Shown: positions 1-6,665, counted from the stretch's first letter. The stretch: 13,163 nucleotides of DNA from Clostridia bacterium (GCA_017397695.1 JAFQIF010000226.1:1-13163); one strand, 5' to 3'. The notes: a model not told the origin generated them from the letters alone. Numbers and translations are program-made.

Positions 1-53
1 CGGTGATCGCCCTCGCATACGCTGTCTATCTGCTAAAAAAGGTTCCTGAATAA
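1..53 (+). CDS. C-terminal fragment of an unidentified, possibly membrane, protein
   Basis: The frame starting at base 3 is open from the window edge to a TAA at 51-53 and reads VIALAYAVYLLKKVPE. A hydrophobic stretch followed by a short basic tail looks like the last transmembrane helix of a membrane protein. A strong rightward terminator begins 10 bases after the stop, which supports a real gene end here. Sixteen residues are too few to name a family. Frame 1 is closed by an early stop, and frame 2 stays open to a TGA at 47-49 but encodes an unremarkable basic peptide. Confidence 0.45.
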   Translation, partial: VIALAYAVYLLKKVPE

Positions 54-63
54 AGTCTAATCT

Positions 64-94
64 GCGGCTCCGCTATTCGGCGGGGCCGCTTTTT
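64..94 (+). terminator. Rho-independent terminator of the left-edge gene
   Basis: A 10-bp GC-rich stem (64-73 pairs with 80-89, with one G-T wobble) closes a 6-base loop and is followed by five T (90-94). The complementary strand has no T-tract after the stem, so it acts for rightward transcription only and does not obviously serve the deformylase gene that converges on it. Confidence 0.85.
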
Positions 95-109
95 ATGGGG
101 TTATAGGCA

Positions 110-520
110 TTAAATGATAATGCCATTGCAGTGATCAATTTCGTGCTGGATGATCTGGGCAGTAAACCCCGAAAAGCTGCGGCGCTGCTTTTTCATATTC
201 AGATCCTGAAACTCCACCTCGATCGTCTGATAGCGCTTCGTCTTCCTCACGCCGGCATGGGATAAGCATCCCTCCTCTGCCTCGTATGCACCATTCTTTT
301 TCGTGATCTTCGGGTTGAGCATGACCATCTGCGCAAAGCCGGTATGCACGGCAATGATCCGCTTATGCACGCCGATCATATTGGCCGCCATGCCCACGCA
401 GCCATCGAGATTCGCGCGCAGGGTATCAAGCAAATCGAGCGCCGTCTGTTTATCTTCCTTTCCCGCGCGTTCGGACGGCACAGCCAGAAACAGCGGATCC
501 TTCATGATGGACTGAATCAT
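110..520 (-). CDS. def: Peptide deformylase, Bacillota short form with altered motif 1
   Basis: Probable cytoplasmic metal hydrolase that removes the N-formyl group from nascent proteins. About 136 residues. Motif 2 is EGCLS (83-87, Cys metal ligand) and motif 3 is HEIDH (126-130, two His ligands and the catalytic Glu), both intact. Motif 1 is CVGMAANMIG (41-50), where the classical enzyme has GxGxAAxQ, so the oxyanion-hole Gln is a Met. From memory, short deformylase-like proteins of Bacillota share this form and begin with an MI..IMKD-type N-terminus, as here. The ATG at 520 is chosen because AAGGAG and GAGGA lie just upstream. The ATG at 556 would add 12 residues but overlaps the promoter -10. 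A classical deformylase may exist elsewhere in the genome, and true activity of this form is not certain. Confidence 0.88.
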   Translation of the reverse strand: MIQSIMKDPLFLAVPSERAGKEDKQTALDLLDTLRANLDGCVGMAANMIGVHKRIIAVHTGFAQMVMLNPKITKKNGAYEAEEGCLSHAGVRKTKRYQTIEVEFQDLNMKKQRRSFSGFTAQIIQHEIDHCNGIII

Positions 521-554
521 ATCTTTCCTCTTCTCCTTCGATATTCTATCCGGC

Positions 555-563
555 ATTATACCA
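555..563 (-). promoter_or_regulatory. Extended -10 promoter of the deformylase gene
   Basis: On the minus strand this reads TGGTATAAT: a perfect -10 hexamer with an upstream TGn extension. No good -35 is seen 17 bases further up (TGGCAG), as expected for extended -10 promoters. Transcription would start near 548, giving a leader of about 28 bases before the ATG at 520. The ATG at 556 overlaps the hexamer, so it cannot be the translation start of this transcript. Confidence 0.65.
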
Positions 564-648
564 TAGCGTACAGCAATCTGCCATCCAATTCCAGCCTGTC
601 TTTTTCACAGCCCGTACACAATCGGATCAAATGCATTGCATTATGTCG

Positions 649-657
649 TGTTATCAT
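649..657 (+). promoter_or_regulatory. Candidate extended -10 promoter of the beta-helix protein gene
   Basis: TGTTATCAT is a TGn-extended -10 element about 43 bases before the ATG at 701. An alternative is TTGCAT (636-641), a 17-base spacer and TATTTA (659-664). Both lie in an AT-rich patch in the divergent intergenic region shared with the deformylase gene. I cannot choose between them. Confidence 0.45.
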
Positions 658-700
658 ATATTTAGCAACGCAGATACAACTTGGAAAGGTGTGCAGCAAT

Positions 701-2308
701 ATGAAAAAACGGATACTGATGCTCCTGTGCGCGCTGATGCTTTTCTCCTGTGCCCGTGCGCAGGAGAGCGAAACGATCATCCTTCTTGGCGAGGCCATCA
801 CCGTTGACGCAGAGCCGATCTCCACGGACAACTCCTCGCCGGTGCATCTTGTCAGAATCGCCGAAACGCACGAAGATGTGCCCGAGGAACTCAAGGCTCT
901 GGAAAACAACGTCGTCGTCATCACGCAGGCGGGCAGCTACCGCATCAGCGGCACGGCGGCCGATACGCGGATTCTCATCCGCGCCGGCAAGTACGACCAG
1001 ATTCGCCTGATTCTCGACGGTGCAGAGATCATCTGCCGCACAGCCCCTGCCATCGCTGTGGAAAGCGCATACGACGCGCGCATCGCCGGCCAGTACGGCG
1101 TAACCATCGAGCTGGCCGACGGCAGCGAGAATTCCATCACCGGTTCTCACACCAAGGCGGCAGATGATGATGAAGCCGCACCCGAATATGACGGTGCCAT
1201 CGGCTCACAGGTCTCCCTCGGCTTTGAAGGTACGGGCAGCCTCATCGTTGACGCGGACAACGAGGGTATCGAGGTTGCTTCCGGTCATATGACGATCAAC
1301 GGCGGCGTCTTCCATATCAGCGCCTGTGATGATCCTCTCAATGTCTCCGAGGATGGCGTCGGTACGCTGACCGTGAACGACGGCTACATCTATTCTGCCG
1401 TAAAGCCATTCGAGGGCGGCGAAGGCGACGGTATCGATTCCAACGGATTCATCGTCTTCAACGGCGGCACGATCATCAATCTCGCCCATCCCACCAGCGG
1501 CGACAGCGGTATTGACTCCGACATGGGTTCTTCCATCAACGGCGGCCTGATCGTAGGCGCGGGCAACATGTATGATCCCATCGATCAAAACTCCGATCAG
1601 CTGTTCATGATGCTGGAGTTTGCAGAAAAGACAGACAATCTTGTCGTTGTCACCGACGAACAGGATCAGCCCGTCTTCGCCTATGACTTTCCGCACGATT
1701 ACACATATATCGCTTTCTCCACCCCCTCGCTGACGGAGGGCGTCTACCGCGTGTATCTGGGCGGCGAAATTGAAGGCAAACTTCAGGACGGGCTGTATAC
1801 GTCTATCATCTCCTATATGCCGGGTACGCGTATGCAGCACGGAGAAGGCACCGCGCAGCTGCGCATGGGCCGCATGACGCCGCCGGATATGGCCAATCCT
1901 CCAGCCTTTCCGCAGGGCGATGCTTCCCGCTTTTCCTCCGGTATGGACGAAGTCATCGCCTATACGCAGGCGATGGAAAAGCTCGATCTCAACGAAATTC
2001 TCAAGGACAGAGATCTCAATGAAGTACTCAGGGATCTTGACCTGAACGATCTTCTCAATGTATACGATATAACCGACCTGCTCACCGACGAGCAGATCGC
2101 CGAGCACTTCCCCGGCATTGACATCGATATTGCGATCCGTTATGCACAGGGCTTTGGCGGCAGCATGAACCGCGGTAGTTTTGGCGGCGGAGCAAGAAGC
2201 GGGCGAGGCGGCCCGCGCGGGCTTGAATCCTCCGCCGATGCAGCGACAGGCGATTTCGTGCTCAGCAAAAATACTACCGGCTTTACCAACGTACAGGCCA
2301 TGCAGTAA
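701..2308 (+). CDS. Secreted carbohydrate-binding beta-helix protein, Cthe_2159-like
   Basis: 535 residues. The N-terminus MKKRILMLLCALMLFSCARA is a signal peptide. Cleavage by signal peptidase I after ARA is likely; LFSC is a weaker lipobox, so a lipoprotein is possible. Residues about 60-300 contain repeated strand-and-turn units with GIxxxGxxxINGG-type motifs (GIEVASGHMTINGG, GIDSNGFIVFNGG, DSGIDSDMGSSINGG), typical of the Cthe_2159/DUF4353 family. The founding Clostridium thermocellum protein is a right-handed beta-helix that binds polysaccharides with calcium. Asp-rich turns here (DADNEG, EGDGIDSNG) fit calcium binding. A 9-residue tandem repeat (428-463) and a Gly/Arg/Ser-rich tail (about 485-515) follow. 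The open frame extends upstream to 344, but the ATG at 701 has GGAAAGG before it and starts a clear signal peptide. It is monocistronic, bounded by a terminator. Ligand unknown; probably a cell-surface glycan. Confidence 0.85.
   Translation: MKKRILMLLCALMLFSCARAQESETIILLGEAITVDAEPISTDNSSPVHLVRIAETHEDVPEELKALENNVVVITQAGSYRISGTAADTRILIRAGKYDQIRLILDGAEIICRTAPAIAVESAYDARIAGQYGVTIELADGSENSITGSHTKAADDDEAAPEYDGAIGSQVSLGFEGTGSLIVDADNEGIEVASGHMTINGGVFHISACDDPLNVSEDGVGTLTVNDGYIYSAVKPFEGGEGDGIDSNGFIVFNGGTIINLAHPTSGDSGIDSDMGSSINGGLIVGAGNMYDPIDQNSDQLFMMLEFAEKTDNLVVVTDEQDQPVFAYDFPHDYTYIAFSTPSLTEGVYRVYLGGEIEGKLQDGLYTSIISYMPGTRMQHGEGTAQLRMGRMTPPDMANPPAFPQGDASRFSSGMDEVIAYTQAMEKLDLNEILKDRDLNEVLRDLDLNDLLNVYDITDLLTDEQIAEHFPGIDIDIAIRYAQGFGGSMNRGSFGGGARSGRGGPRGLESSADAATGDFVLSKNTTGFTNVQAMQ
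1982..2089 (+). repeat. Four 9-residue (27-bp) tandem repeats inside the beta-helix protein gene
   Basis: Units read LDLNEILKD, RDLNEVLRD, LDLNDLLNV and YDITDLLTD, each 27 bp with no gaps. The consensus is xDLN-acidic-LL-x-D: Asp at position 2, an aliphatic residue at 3, acidic at 5, aliphatic at 6 and Leu at 7. Two decayed units may follow (EQIAEHFPG, IDIDIAIRY). The DNA of the copies has diverged, so the pattern is held at protein level rather than being a recent duplication. Confidence 0.8.
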
Positions 2309-2318
2309 TTCTCATAAA

Positions 2319-2353
2319 GAAAAGCGGCGCCGGAAAACCGGAGCCGCTTTTTT
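2319..2353. terminator. Bidirectional terminator between convergent genes
   Basis: Stem 2324-2333 pairs with 2338-2347 around an AAAA loop, with one internal G-A mismatch. An A-run precedes it and TTTTTT (2348-2353) follows, so it can end transcription both from the beta-helix gene (rightward) and from the DUF89 gene (leftward). The last base of the T-run belongs to the TGA stop of the DUF89 gene. Confidence 0.85.
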
Positions 2354-3231
2354 CAGCACGGGCTGTCGTGTACGAGCATGCCCGTATACTTTTCTACGCC
2401 AAAGCGCGAAGCAAACAGCTCGCACTTGCACAGGAAGATATAAAACACATTCAGCCCGCAGCCACGCAGGGTCTCGTAATTGGCCTGCCCCTTGGAAAGA
2501 ATGATGTCCGCCGCTTCGATCGCTGCCCGCGCCGCTTCACCCAGCGCCGGGAAATGCGTACCGGCAATCCCGTTGCCATTGTCGATCACGCTGCACAGTG
2601 CCGTCAGCCCTATCTGCTGCGCATCCTTCATCGTCGCATCATTGAGCACGGGTGCGCCGCGCACAATCACCGTGATACGCAGCTGCGGATAGCACGCCTG
2701 CAGCGTGCGGATGAGCAGCTTATCCATCACGATTTCTCCGCAGTTATCCGTCAGATAGACCAACCGCCTGCCCGCAGCCAGCTCGCCGCGCAGTTTTGCA
2801 TAAGTCTCTTGGACCAGCGCAAAGCGCTCCGGCGCATCGAGCGGCGCGCTGAGCGCCGTTTCGTCCACGTTTTCCATCGCGCCAAAGTCGATGTAATTGC
2901 CGATCATCGCATACTGAATCGCCGCCTGCAGCGGATCCTGCGCCGACAGCACGCGCGCCTGCAGCGCTTCCTCGCGTGCAAGCATCAGGCGGTTAAAATG
3001 CGCCTTGACCTGCTCGTAGGATTTGCTGATGCCAAACATCTCGCGCTTGAGTGCGTCCAGCGCATGCACCAGCACCGGCGCGCCCGCATCGGCAGGCGCC
3101 TGCGCCAGCAGGGAGAGCACGCGCTGCATATAGGCAAGCTGAACCTCCTTGGGTGCATCCGCCGGGGCTGCGGACAGGTTTTTATGGAGCAGGCATCGCA
3201 CGCACTGCGGATCAAGCCGGATCGTCTTCAT
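2353..3231 (-). CDS. DUF89 / ARMT1-like metal-dependent phosphatase
   Basis: 292 residues. Family motifs in order: CVRC (10-13), a paired Cys at the N-terminus of the archaeal/bacterial subgroup; TDNCGE (161-166), whose Asp-Asn bind the metal; PVLNDAT (194-200), the third metal-ligand region; and SKGQANYE (246-253), the phosphate-site Lys loop. DUF89 proteins are damage-control phosphatases that dephosphorylate reactive or stray sugar phosphates and cofactor by-products in the cytoplasm; the substrate here is unknown. The start at 3231 has GGGGAG 8 bases upstream. The frame is open beyond it to 3384, but that part lies over the upstream gene. It is the second gene of an operon, with 13 bases between the SIS gene stop and this start, and its ribosome site sits in that gap. 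Assignment to the family is firm; substrate is inference. Confidence 0.87.
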   Translation of the reverse strand: MKTIRLDPQCVRCLLHKNLSAAPADAPKEVQLAYMQRVLSLLAQAPADAGAPVLVHALDALKREMFGISKSYEQVKAHFNRLMLAREEALQARVLSAQDPLQAAIQYAMIGNYIDFGAMENVDETALSAPLDAPERFALVQETYAKLRGELAAGRRLVYLTDNCGEIVMDKLLIRTLQACYPQLRITVIVRGAPVLNDATMKDAQQIGLTALCSVIDNGNGIAGTHFPALGEAARAAIEAADIILSKGQANYETLRGCGLNVFYIFLCKCELFASRFGVEKYTGMLVHDSPC

Positions 3232-3244
3232 GCTCTTTCTCCCC

Positions 3245-3982
3245 TCACACAAGACCCGGGATCGCCCCGCCGTATTTTTGAAGCAGCCTTTCGTTATACG
3301 CATCGCCGCCGTCAATGTTGCTGGATTTAAAAAACTCCGCTTCCCAACCTTCTTCCAGCGAAATCTCCTTGACCCTACAGGCAATCGCCTGCAGCATCGC
3401 TGCGCCGACCGCCGTCGAGGTCGGGCCGACCGCCATGCCGTCCTCCATCACAAGCGACGCATCGCCCGCGACGCCACCGTTATCCAGCACGATATCCGCC
3501 GCCTCAAACAGGCGCAGGCCCGCGCTGTTTCTGGGCGTAACGCTGCCCGAATGCTGCATGGACGTGAGCGCGATCACCGTCGCGCCGCGACGCCTGGCCT
3601 CCAGCGGATAGAGCACCGCTGCGGCATTGCGGCCGGAATTGGATGCGGCAATCAGCACATCGCCCTCACGGATCGGGTATTTCTCCAGCAGCTCGCCAAC
3701 GATTTCCTCCCGGCGCTCCCACTGCGTGCTCTCGCTCGCGCTCACATGCAGCATCAGCCGTTCATCCAGCACAGGACACACGCGCGCCATACCGCCTGCG
3801 CGATAGAATACCTCCAGCGCCAGCAGATGCCCATGGCCCGTACCCAAGGTATATACCATATGGCCACTCTTCAGGCAGTCCGCCACGGCGTGCGCCGCGC
3901 GCTCCATTCCCTGTGCCTGCGTATCCATCACGCGCTCTAGCAGCGCATTCAGCTGATCAAAATAAACATGTACAGCGCTCAT
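3245..3982 (-). CDS. SIS-domain protein, UPF0309-like sugar-phosphate binding/isomerase family
   Basis: 245 residues, a single SIS domain. The phosphosugar-binding loops are visible: GTGHGH (47-52) in the first strand-loop, and SNSGRN (114-119), the Ser-rich phosphate loop typical of sugar isomerase domains. An N-terminal helix (residues 1-35) precedes the domain, as in UPF0309 proteins and GmhA-like isomerases. Probable cytoplasmic enzyme or sensor acting on a phosphorylated sugar or amino sugar; no particular substrate can be read. The start at 3982 has AGGAGG 7 bases upstream and sits about 23 bases after the predicted transcription start. It is the first gene of an operon with the DUF89 phosphatase, which strengthens a sugar-phosphate role for both. 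Confidence 0.85.
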   Translation of the reverse strand: MSAVHVYFDQLNALLERVMDTQAQGMERAAHAVADCLKSGHMVYTLGTGHGHLLALEVFYRAGGMARVCPVLDERLMLHVSASESTQWERREEIVGELLEKYPIREGDVLIAASNSGRNAAAVLYPLEARRRGATVIALTSMQHSGSVTPRNSAGLRLFEAADIVLDNGGVAGDASLVMEDGMAVGPTSTAVGAAMLQAIACRVKEISLEEGWEAEFFKSSNIDGGDAYNERLLQKYGGAIPGLV

Positions 3983-4011
3983 CGTCGTTCCTCCTGTTCC
4001 CTGATTCACCC

Positions 4012-4040
4012 ATTATACCACGGGCTCGCGCATACAAAAA
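4012..4040 (-). promoter_or_regulatory. Promoter of the SIS-DUF89 operon, extended -10
   Basis: The minus strand has TGGTATAAT (4020-4012), a perfect hexamer with TGn extension, the same nine bases as upstream of the deformylase gene. At 17-base spacing the -35 is TTTTTG (4040-4035), which is also the U-tract of the DegV gene terminator. Predicted start of transcription is near 4005. Confidence 0.7.
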
Positions 4041-4059
4041 CCCCCTTACATGAAGGGGG
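4036..4059 (-). terminator. Rho-independent terminator of the DegV gene
   Basis: On the minus strand CCCCCTT pairs with AAGGGGG (7 bp, 5-base loop) and is followed by TTTTTG. It lies 33 bases beyond the DegV stop codon. The T-tract overlaps the -35 position of the next promoter. Confidence 0.88.
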
Positions 4060-4092
4060 TATGCTGAATCATACATTACAGCGCATGAAAAT

Positions 4093-4932
4093 TTACTTTT
4101 CGGCGCCCTCGTAGCCCACCATGATGCCGCCCTGCTCCGCATAGAACATGCACAGGCCCGCGCTCATTTCCACTTCAATCTCGGCATCGGGATACTCTGC
4201 ACGAATGATGCCGCTGAGCTGCTGCGCAGCGGGCTCGTTCATATTGTGGCCGATTCTCACCCTGCCGCCGTCGTAACCATGCAGCTTCATTTCCTGATAG
4301 AGGGTGTCAATGGCACGCTTCTCGCCGCGGCACTTATGCATCTGCTGCAGCGTACCTTTGTTGCTCGCCTTACCGACGATCACAATGCCCAGCACGCCTG
4401 CCAGCTTTGCCACAGCAGGGCTCACACGGCCGTTGCGCGCAAGATTATTCAGCGAACGAAGCGTGAAAAGCAAATGTGTATACTTCATGTAGGCGCGCGT
4501 ATCCGCCTCGATCTCCTCAAACGCCTTGCCCGCGAGAATGCCTTCGCGCACCTTTTCTGCAATCAGGCGCAGCTCCGGACCGGCAGACAGCGAATCCAGC
4601 ACGCAGACCTTCCTGTCCGGATGCGCCGCCATATAATCCTCCGCCGCCTGACGCGCTGCGTTGCAGCTGCCGGAAAGATTGCTGGTAATGGCAATTGCAA
4701 ACACACAGTCCGCATCGCCAAAGGCCTCCGTCCATTCAAATACATTCGGACATGAGGTGCCGGACGTACCCTTATACGCCTTGAGATCCTCCACCATGCC
4801 TGCCAGATCCAGATCCGGCGTATCGACGTATTCCTTTTCCTTGGTGATGATCTTCAGCGGTACACACGCAAAATCCACGCCGTCAAAGCAGCGCATATTG
4901 GAAGACGAATCCGCGACAATCTTATACTGCAT
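4093..4932 (-). CDS. DegV family fatty-acid-binding protein
   Basis: 279 residues, the usual DegV length. Motifs: DSSSN (8-12) near the N-terminus, TSCP (59-62, the TSxP loop whose Ser contacts the carboxylate), ITSNLSGSCNAA (82-93, the SxLSGTxxxA motif), DSLSAG (113-118) and LARNGR (164-169). DegV proteins hold one long-chain fatty acid; FakB members present it to the kinase FakA for phosphorylation and entry into phospholipid synthesis. No fakA is visible nearby. The ATG at 4932 has GAGAGGG 8 bases upstream. The gene is single, with its own promoter and terminator, divergent from the DUF1836 regulator gene. Family certain; fatty-acid preference unknown. Confidence 0.92.
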   Translation of the reverse strand: MQYKIVADSSSNMRCFDGVDFACVPLKIITKEKEYVDTPDLDLAGMVEDLKAYKGTSGTSCPNVFEWTEAFGDADCVFAIAITSNLSGSCNAARQAAEDYMAAHPDRKVCVLDSLSAGPELRLIAEKVREGILAGKAFEEIEADTRAYMKYTHLLFTLRSLNNLARNGRVSPAVAKLAGVLGIVIVGKASNKGTLQQMHKCRGEKRAIDTLYQEMKLHGYDGGRVRIGHNMNEPAAQQLSGIIRAEYPDAEIEVEMSAGLCMFYAEQGGIMVGYEGAEK

Positions 4933-4963
4933 GAAATGATCCCTCTCACGATGTCAAATGGAT

Positions 4964-4993
4964 ATGATACACTCATCATGCGTATTGTAACAA
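4964..4993 (-). promoter_or_regulatory. Promoter of the DegV gene
   Basis: Minus strand TTGTTA (4993-4988), an 18-base spacer, then TATCAT (4969-4964). Transcription would begin about 25 bases before the ATG at 4932. Confidence 0.6.
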
Positions 4994-5044
4994 ATCTCTG
5001 CATACCGCGTCAAGCGTTTTTCAAAAACTCATCATCAGGTTCGA

Positions 5045-5073
5045 TTGACTTTTTCCTAGCTCCGTTGTATAAT
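5045..5073 (+). promoter_or_regulatory. Strong promoter of the DUF1836 gene
   Basis: TTGACT (5045-5050), exactly 17 bases, then TATAAT (5068-5073). The ATG at 5072 falls inside this -10 box, so translation must start later, at 5096. The leader is very short, about 16 bases, and nearly all ribosome site. Confidence 0.85.
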
Positions 5074-5095
5074 GGCGGGGAATGGAGGTGCATCC

Positions 5096-5635
5096 ATGGA
5101 TCCCAATACCAGCCGGAAGGTTTCCGCGTCCATCCAAGAATTCCGCCTGCCGACCTATCAGGAGATTCCCGACGTAGGGCTCTACCTGGAGCAAACAGCC
5201 AAATATATCTCCGACTGCCTCGCCCCCGTGCAGGACATGCCCGTCACCGGCTCGATGATCAGCAACTATGTCAAAAAAGGGCTGATCGCCAAGCCTGTGC
5301 GCAAGCAGTATAGCCGTGAGCAGATCGCACAGCTGATCTTCATCTGTGTGGCCAAGGCTGTGCTGTCCATGGACGATGTGCACCTGATGCTCACCGTGCA
5401 AAGGCAAACCTACCCCAGCCAGATCGCCTACGATTACTTCCGCACGGAACTCAACCACGTGCTGGACTGCGTATTCAGCCGCACATCCGAGCTGCGCACG
5501 CTCGACGCCAGTGCGACCGACCAGAAGGTGATGCTGCGCAACACCATCATCGCCCTGGCACATAAGATTTACCTGGATAAACTCTTTGCTGTCATCCGCG
5601 AAGATATGAAGCAGCAAAGCAACGAAACAAATTAA
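5096..5635 (+). CDS. DUF1836 domain protein, probable MerR-like transcriptional regulator
   Basis: 179 residues. DUF1836 is a Bacillota family of unknown targets. Residues about 50-95 look like a MerR-type winged helix-turn-helix: TGSMISNYVKKGLI (turn and recognition helix), then basic KPVRKQYSREQIAQL leading into a helical region with MDDV. The C-terminal half is helical (about 100-170) and probably mediates dimerisation or ligand response. It has no signal peptide and should act in the cytoplasm. The ATG at 5096 is set by GGAGGTG (5084-5090), 5 bases upstream, and by the promoter whose -10 covers the only earlier ATG. It is divergent from the DegV gene across a 163-base region, so control of that gene or of itself is possible but not shown. 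Followed directly by a terminator. Confidence 0.82.
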   Translation: MDPNTSRKVSASIQEFRLPTYQEIPDVGLYLEQTAKYISDCLAPVQDMPVTGSMISNYVKKGLIAKPVRKQYSREQIAQLIFICVAKAVLSMDDVHLMLTVQRQTYPSQIAYDYFRTELNHVLDCVFSRTSELRTLDASATDQKVMLRNTIIALAHKIYLDKLFAVIREDMKQQSNETN

Positions 5636-5660
5636 AGCGATGGGAAACCCATCGCTTTTT
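5636..5660. terminator. Terminator after the DUF1836 gene, probably bidirectional
   Basis: A 9-bp perfect stem (5636-5644 with 5648-5656) and AAA loop begins on the base after the TAA stop and is followed by T's to 5660. On the minus strand the same stem is followed by TTTAATTTG, so it may also stop transcription coming from the transporter gene. Bases 5661-5713 beyond it hold only a weak imperfect inverted repeat (about 5678-5703) and no gene. Confidence 0.85.
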
Positions 5661-5713
5661 CATATTGCGGACCATGCAAAGCAGCGTAAATCCTTATGCT
5701 GTTTGAAAGCGTA

Positions 5714-5735
5714 AGCGGCTTCATGCCGCTTTTTT
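5714..5735 (+). terminator. Second rightward terminator overlapping the 3' end of the transporter gene
   Basis: AGCGGC (5714-5719) pairs with GCCGCT (5725-5730) around a 5-base loop, followed by six T (5730-5735). The right arm and the T-run are the complement of the last codons of the leftward DMT transporter gene (Lys-Lys-Ala-Ala). It would block rightward read-through into that gene. In the leftward direction the stem lacks a T-tract. Confidence 0.55.
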
Positions 5736-6665
5736 CGTATCTGTCGCCTGCACCTTCCATACGCCCAGGATAATCATCACGGACGCCGCCAGCGACAAAA
5801 GGCCGAACGGCTCGCCCAGAAAAACCACGCCCGCAAACATGGAGATCGCTGTCGTCAGATTACAAAACGCCGTCGTCTTGGCCACAGGCAGCGTATTGCT
5901 GGCGAAATTGATGAACAGAAATGCCATGATGGACGAGAAAACCGACAGATACACCATCGAAGCCAGGAAAGCAGCGCTGCCAAGCGGCGCAAGCAGAAGC
6001 GAAAGATCCGCCCGGCATTCCAGCACAGCCAGCAGCGTGAAGATCACCGCCGCAACCGCCATCATCACCGTCGTGCGCTCCAGCGCAGAAAACTGCGCCG
6101 ACATCTTTCGGCTGAGAATATTGAACGTCACGCCGGAAAGCACCGCGCCCAGGAGCATCACCACGCCCAGCGGACGAATCGCTCCTTCCGCACTCTGCTG
6201 CAGGGTCATGAGCACTACGCCAGCAATGGACACCAGCGACCAGCCCACCTGCCCCCGGCTGGGAATCTCGCCGAGCGCCATCACGCCCGCAGCCAGCGCC
6301 GCAATCGGCACCAGCGCGATGATCACGCCGGAAAAAGTCGCATTCGTCATACTGATGCCGTAGCTTTCACACAGGAAATACAGCACAGGCTGCACAAGCC
6401 CCAGCGCCAGCCGCGGCCAAACCGGCTTTCCCTTCAGAGAAAAGCGCAGCCAGTGAATCTCTCCTCGATTTCCCGTTCGTTCTCCCCTCAGCGACGCCTG
6501 CCATGCAATGACGCCCAGCAGCGCCGCAGCCAGTACAAAGCGATACATCAGCATCACAAACGGAGAAGCAACGTCCAGCGCCATGCGGGAAAACATGAAA
6601 CTGAAGCCAAAGATGCTGTTGCCGATCAGTGCACCCAGCGTCGCCAGCTTTACCTGTCTTTCCAT
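5721..6665 (-). CDS. DMT-family transporter with two EamA domains
   Basis: 314 residues, the usual length for a 10-helix drug/metabolite transporter. The first EamA repeat covers about 10-155, with a polar insert near 60-80 (ERTGNRGE). The second covers about 165-305 and ends in the typical LGEPF motif (SMFAGVVFLGEPFG) and a last helix. Family members export or import small metabolites such as amino acids, nucleosides or sugars; the substrate cannot be read. The start at 6665 has GAGGA 7 bases upstream and overlaps the end of the Lgt-like gene by 16 bases, so the two are probably translationally coupled. It is the last gene of the LRR-glycosidase operon. Confidence 0.9.
   Translation of the reverse strand: MERQVKLATLGALIGNSIFGFSFMFSRMALDVASPFVMLMYRFVLAAALLGVIAWQASLRGERTGNRGEIHWLRFSLKGKPVWPRLALGLVQPVLYFLCESYGISMTNATFSGVIIALVPIAALAAGVMALGEIPSRGQVGWSLVSIAGVVLMTLQQSAEGAIRPLGVVMLLGAVLSGVTFNILSRKMSAQFSALERTTVMMAVAAVIFTLLAVLECRADLSLLLAPLGSAAFLASMVYLSVFSSIMAFLFINFASNTLPVAKTTAFCNLTTAISMFAGVVFLGEPFGLLSLAASVMIILGVWKVQATDTKKAA

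Noticed and set aside
344..700. N-terminal extension of the beta-helix protein frame
   Set aside because: The frame is open, but it overlaps the deformylase gene on the other strand, gives a basic, unlike-protein sequence, and the ATG at 701 has a ribosome site and begins a signal peptide.
1205..2107. Long open frame antisense to the beta-helix protein gene
   Set aside because: It mirrors a well-supported gene in a GC-rich region; composition is unlike a protein family and no ribosome site was seen.
2368..3940. Plus-strand open frames over the DUF89 and SIS genes
   Set aside because: Arg/His-rich shadow translations without motifs, antisense to recognised families.
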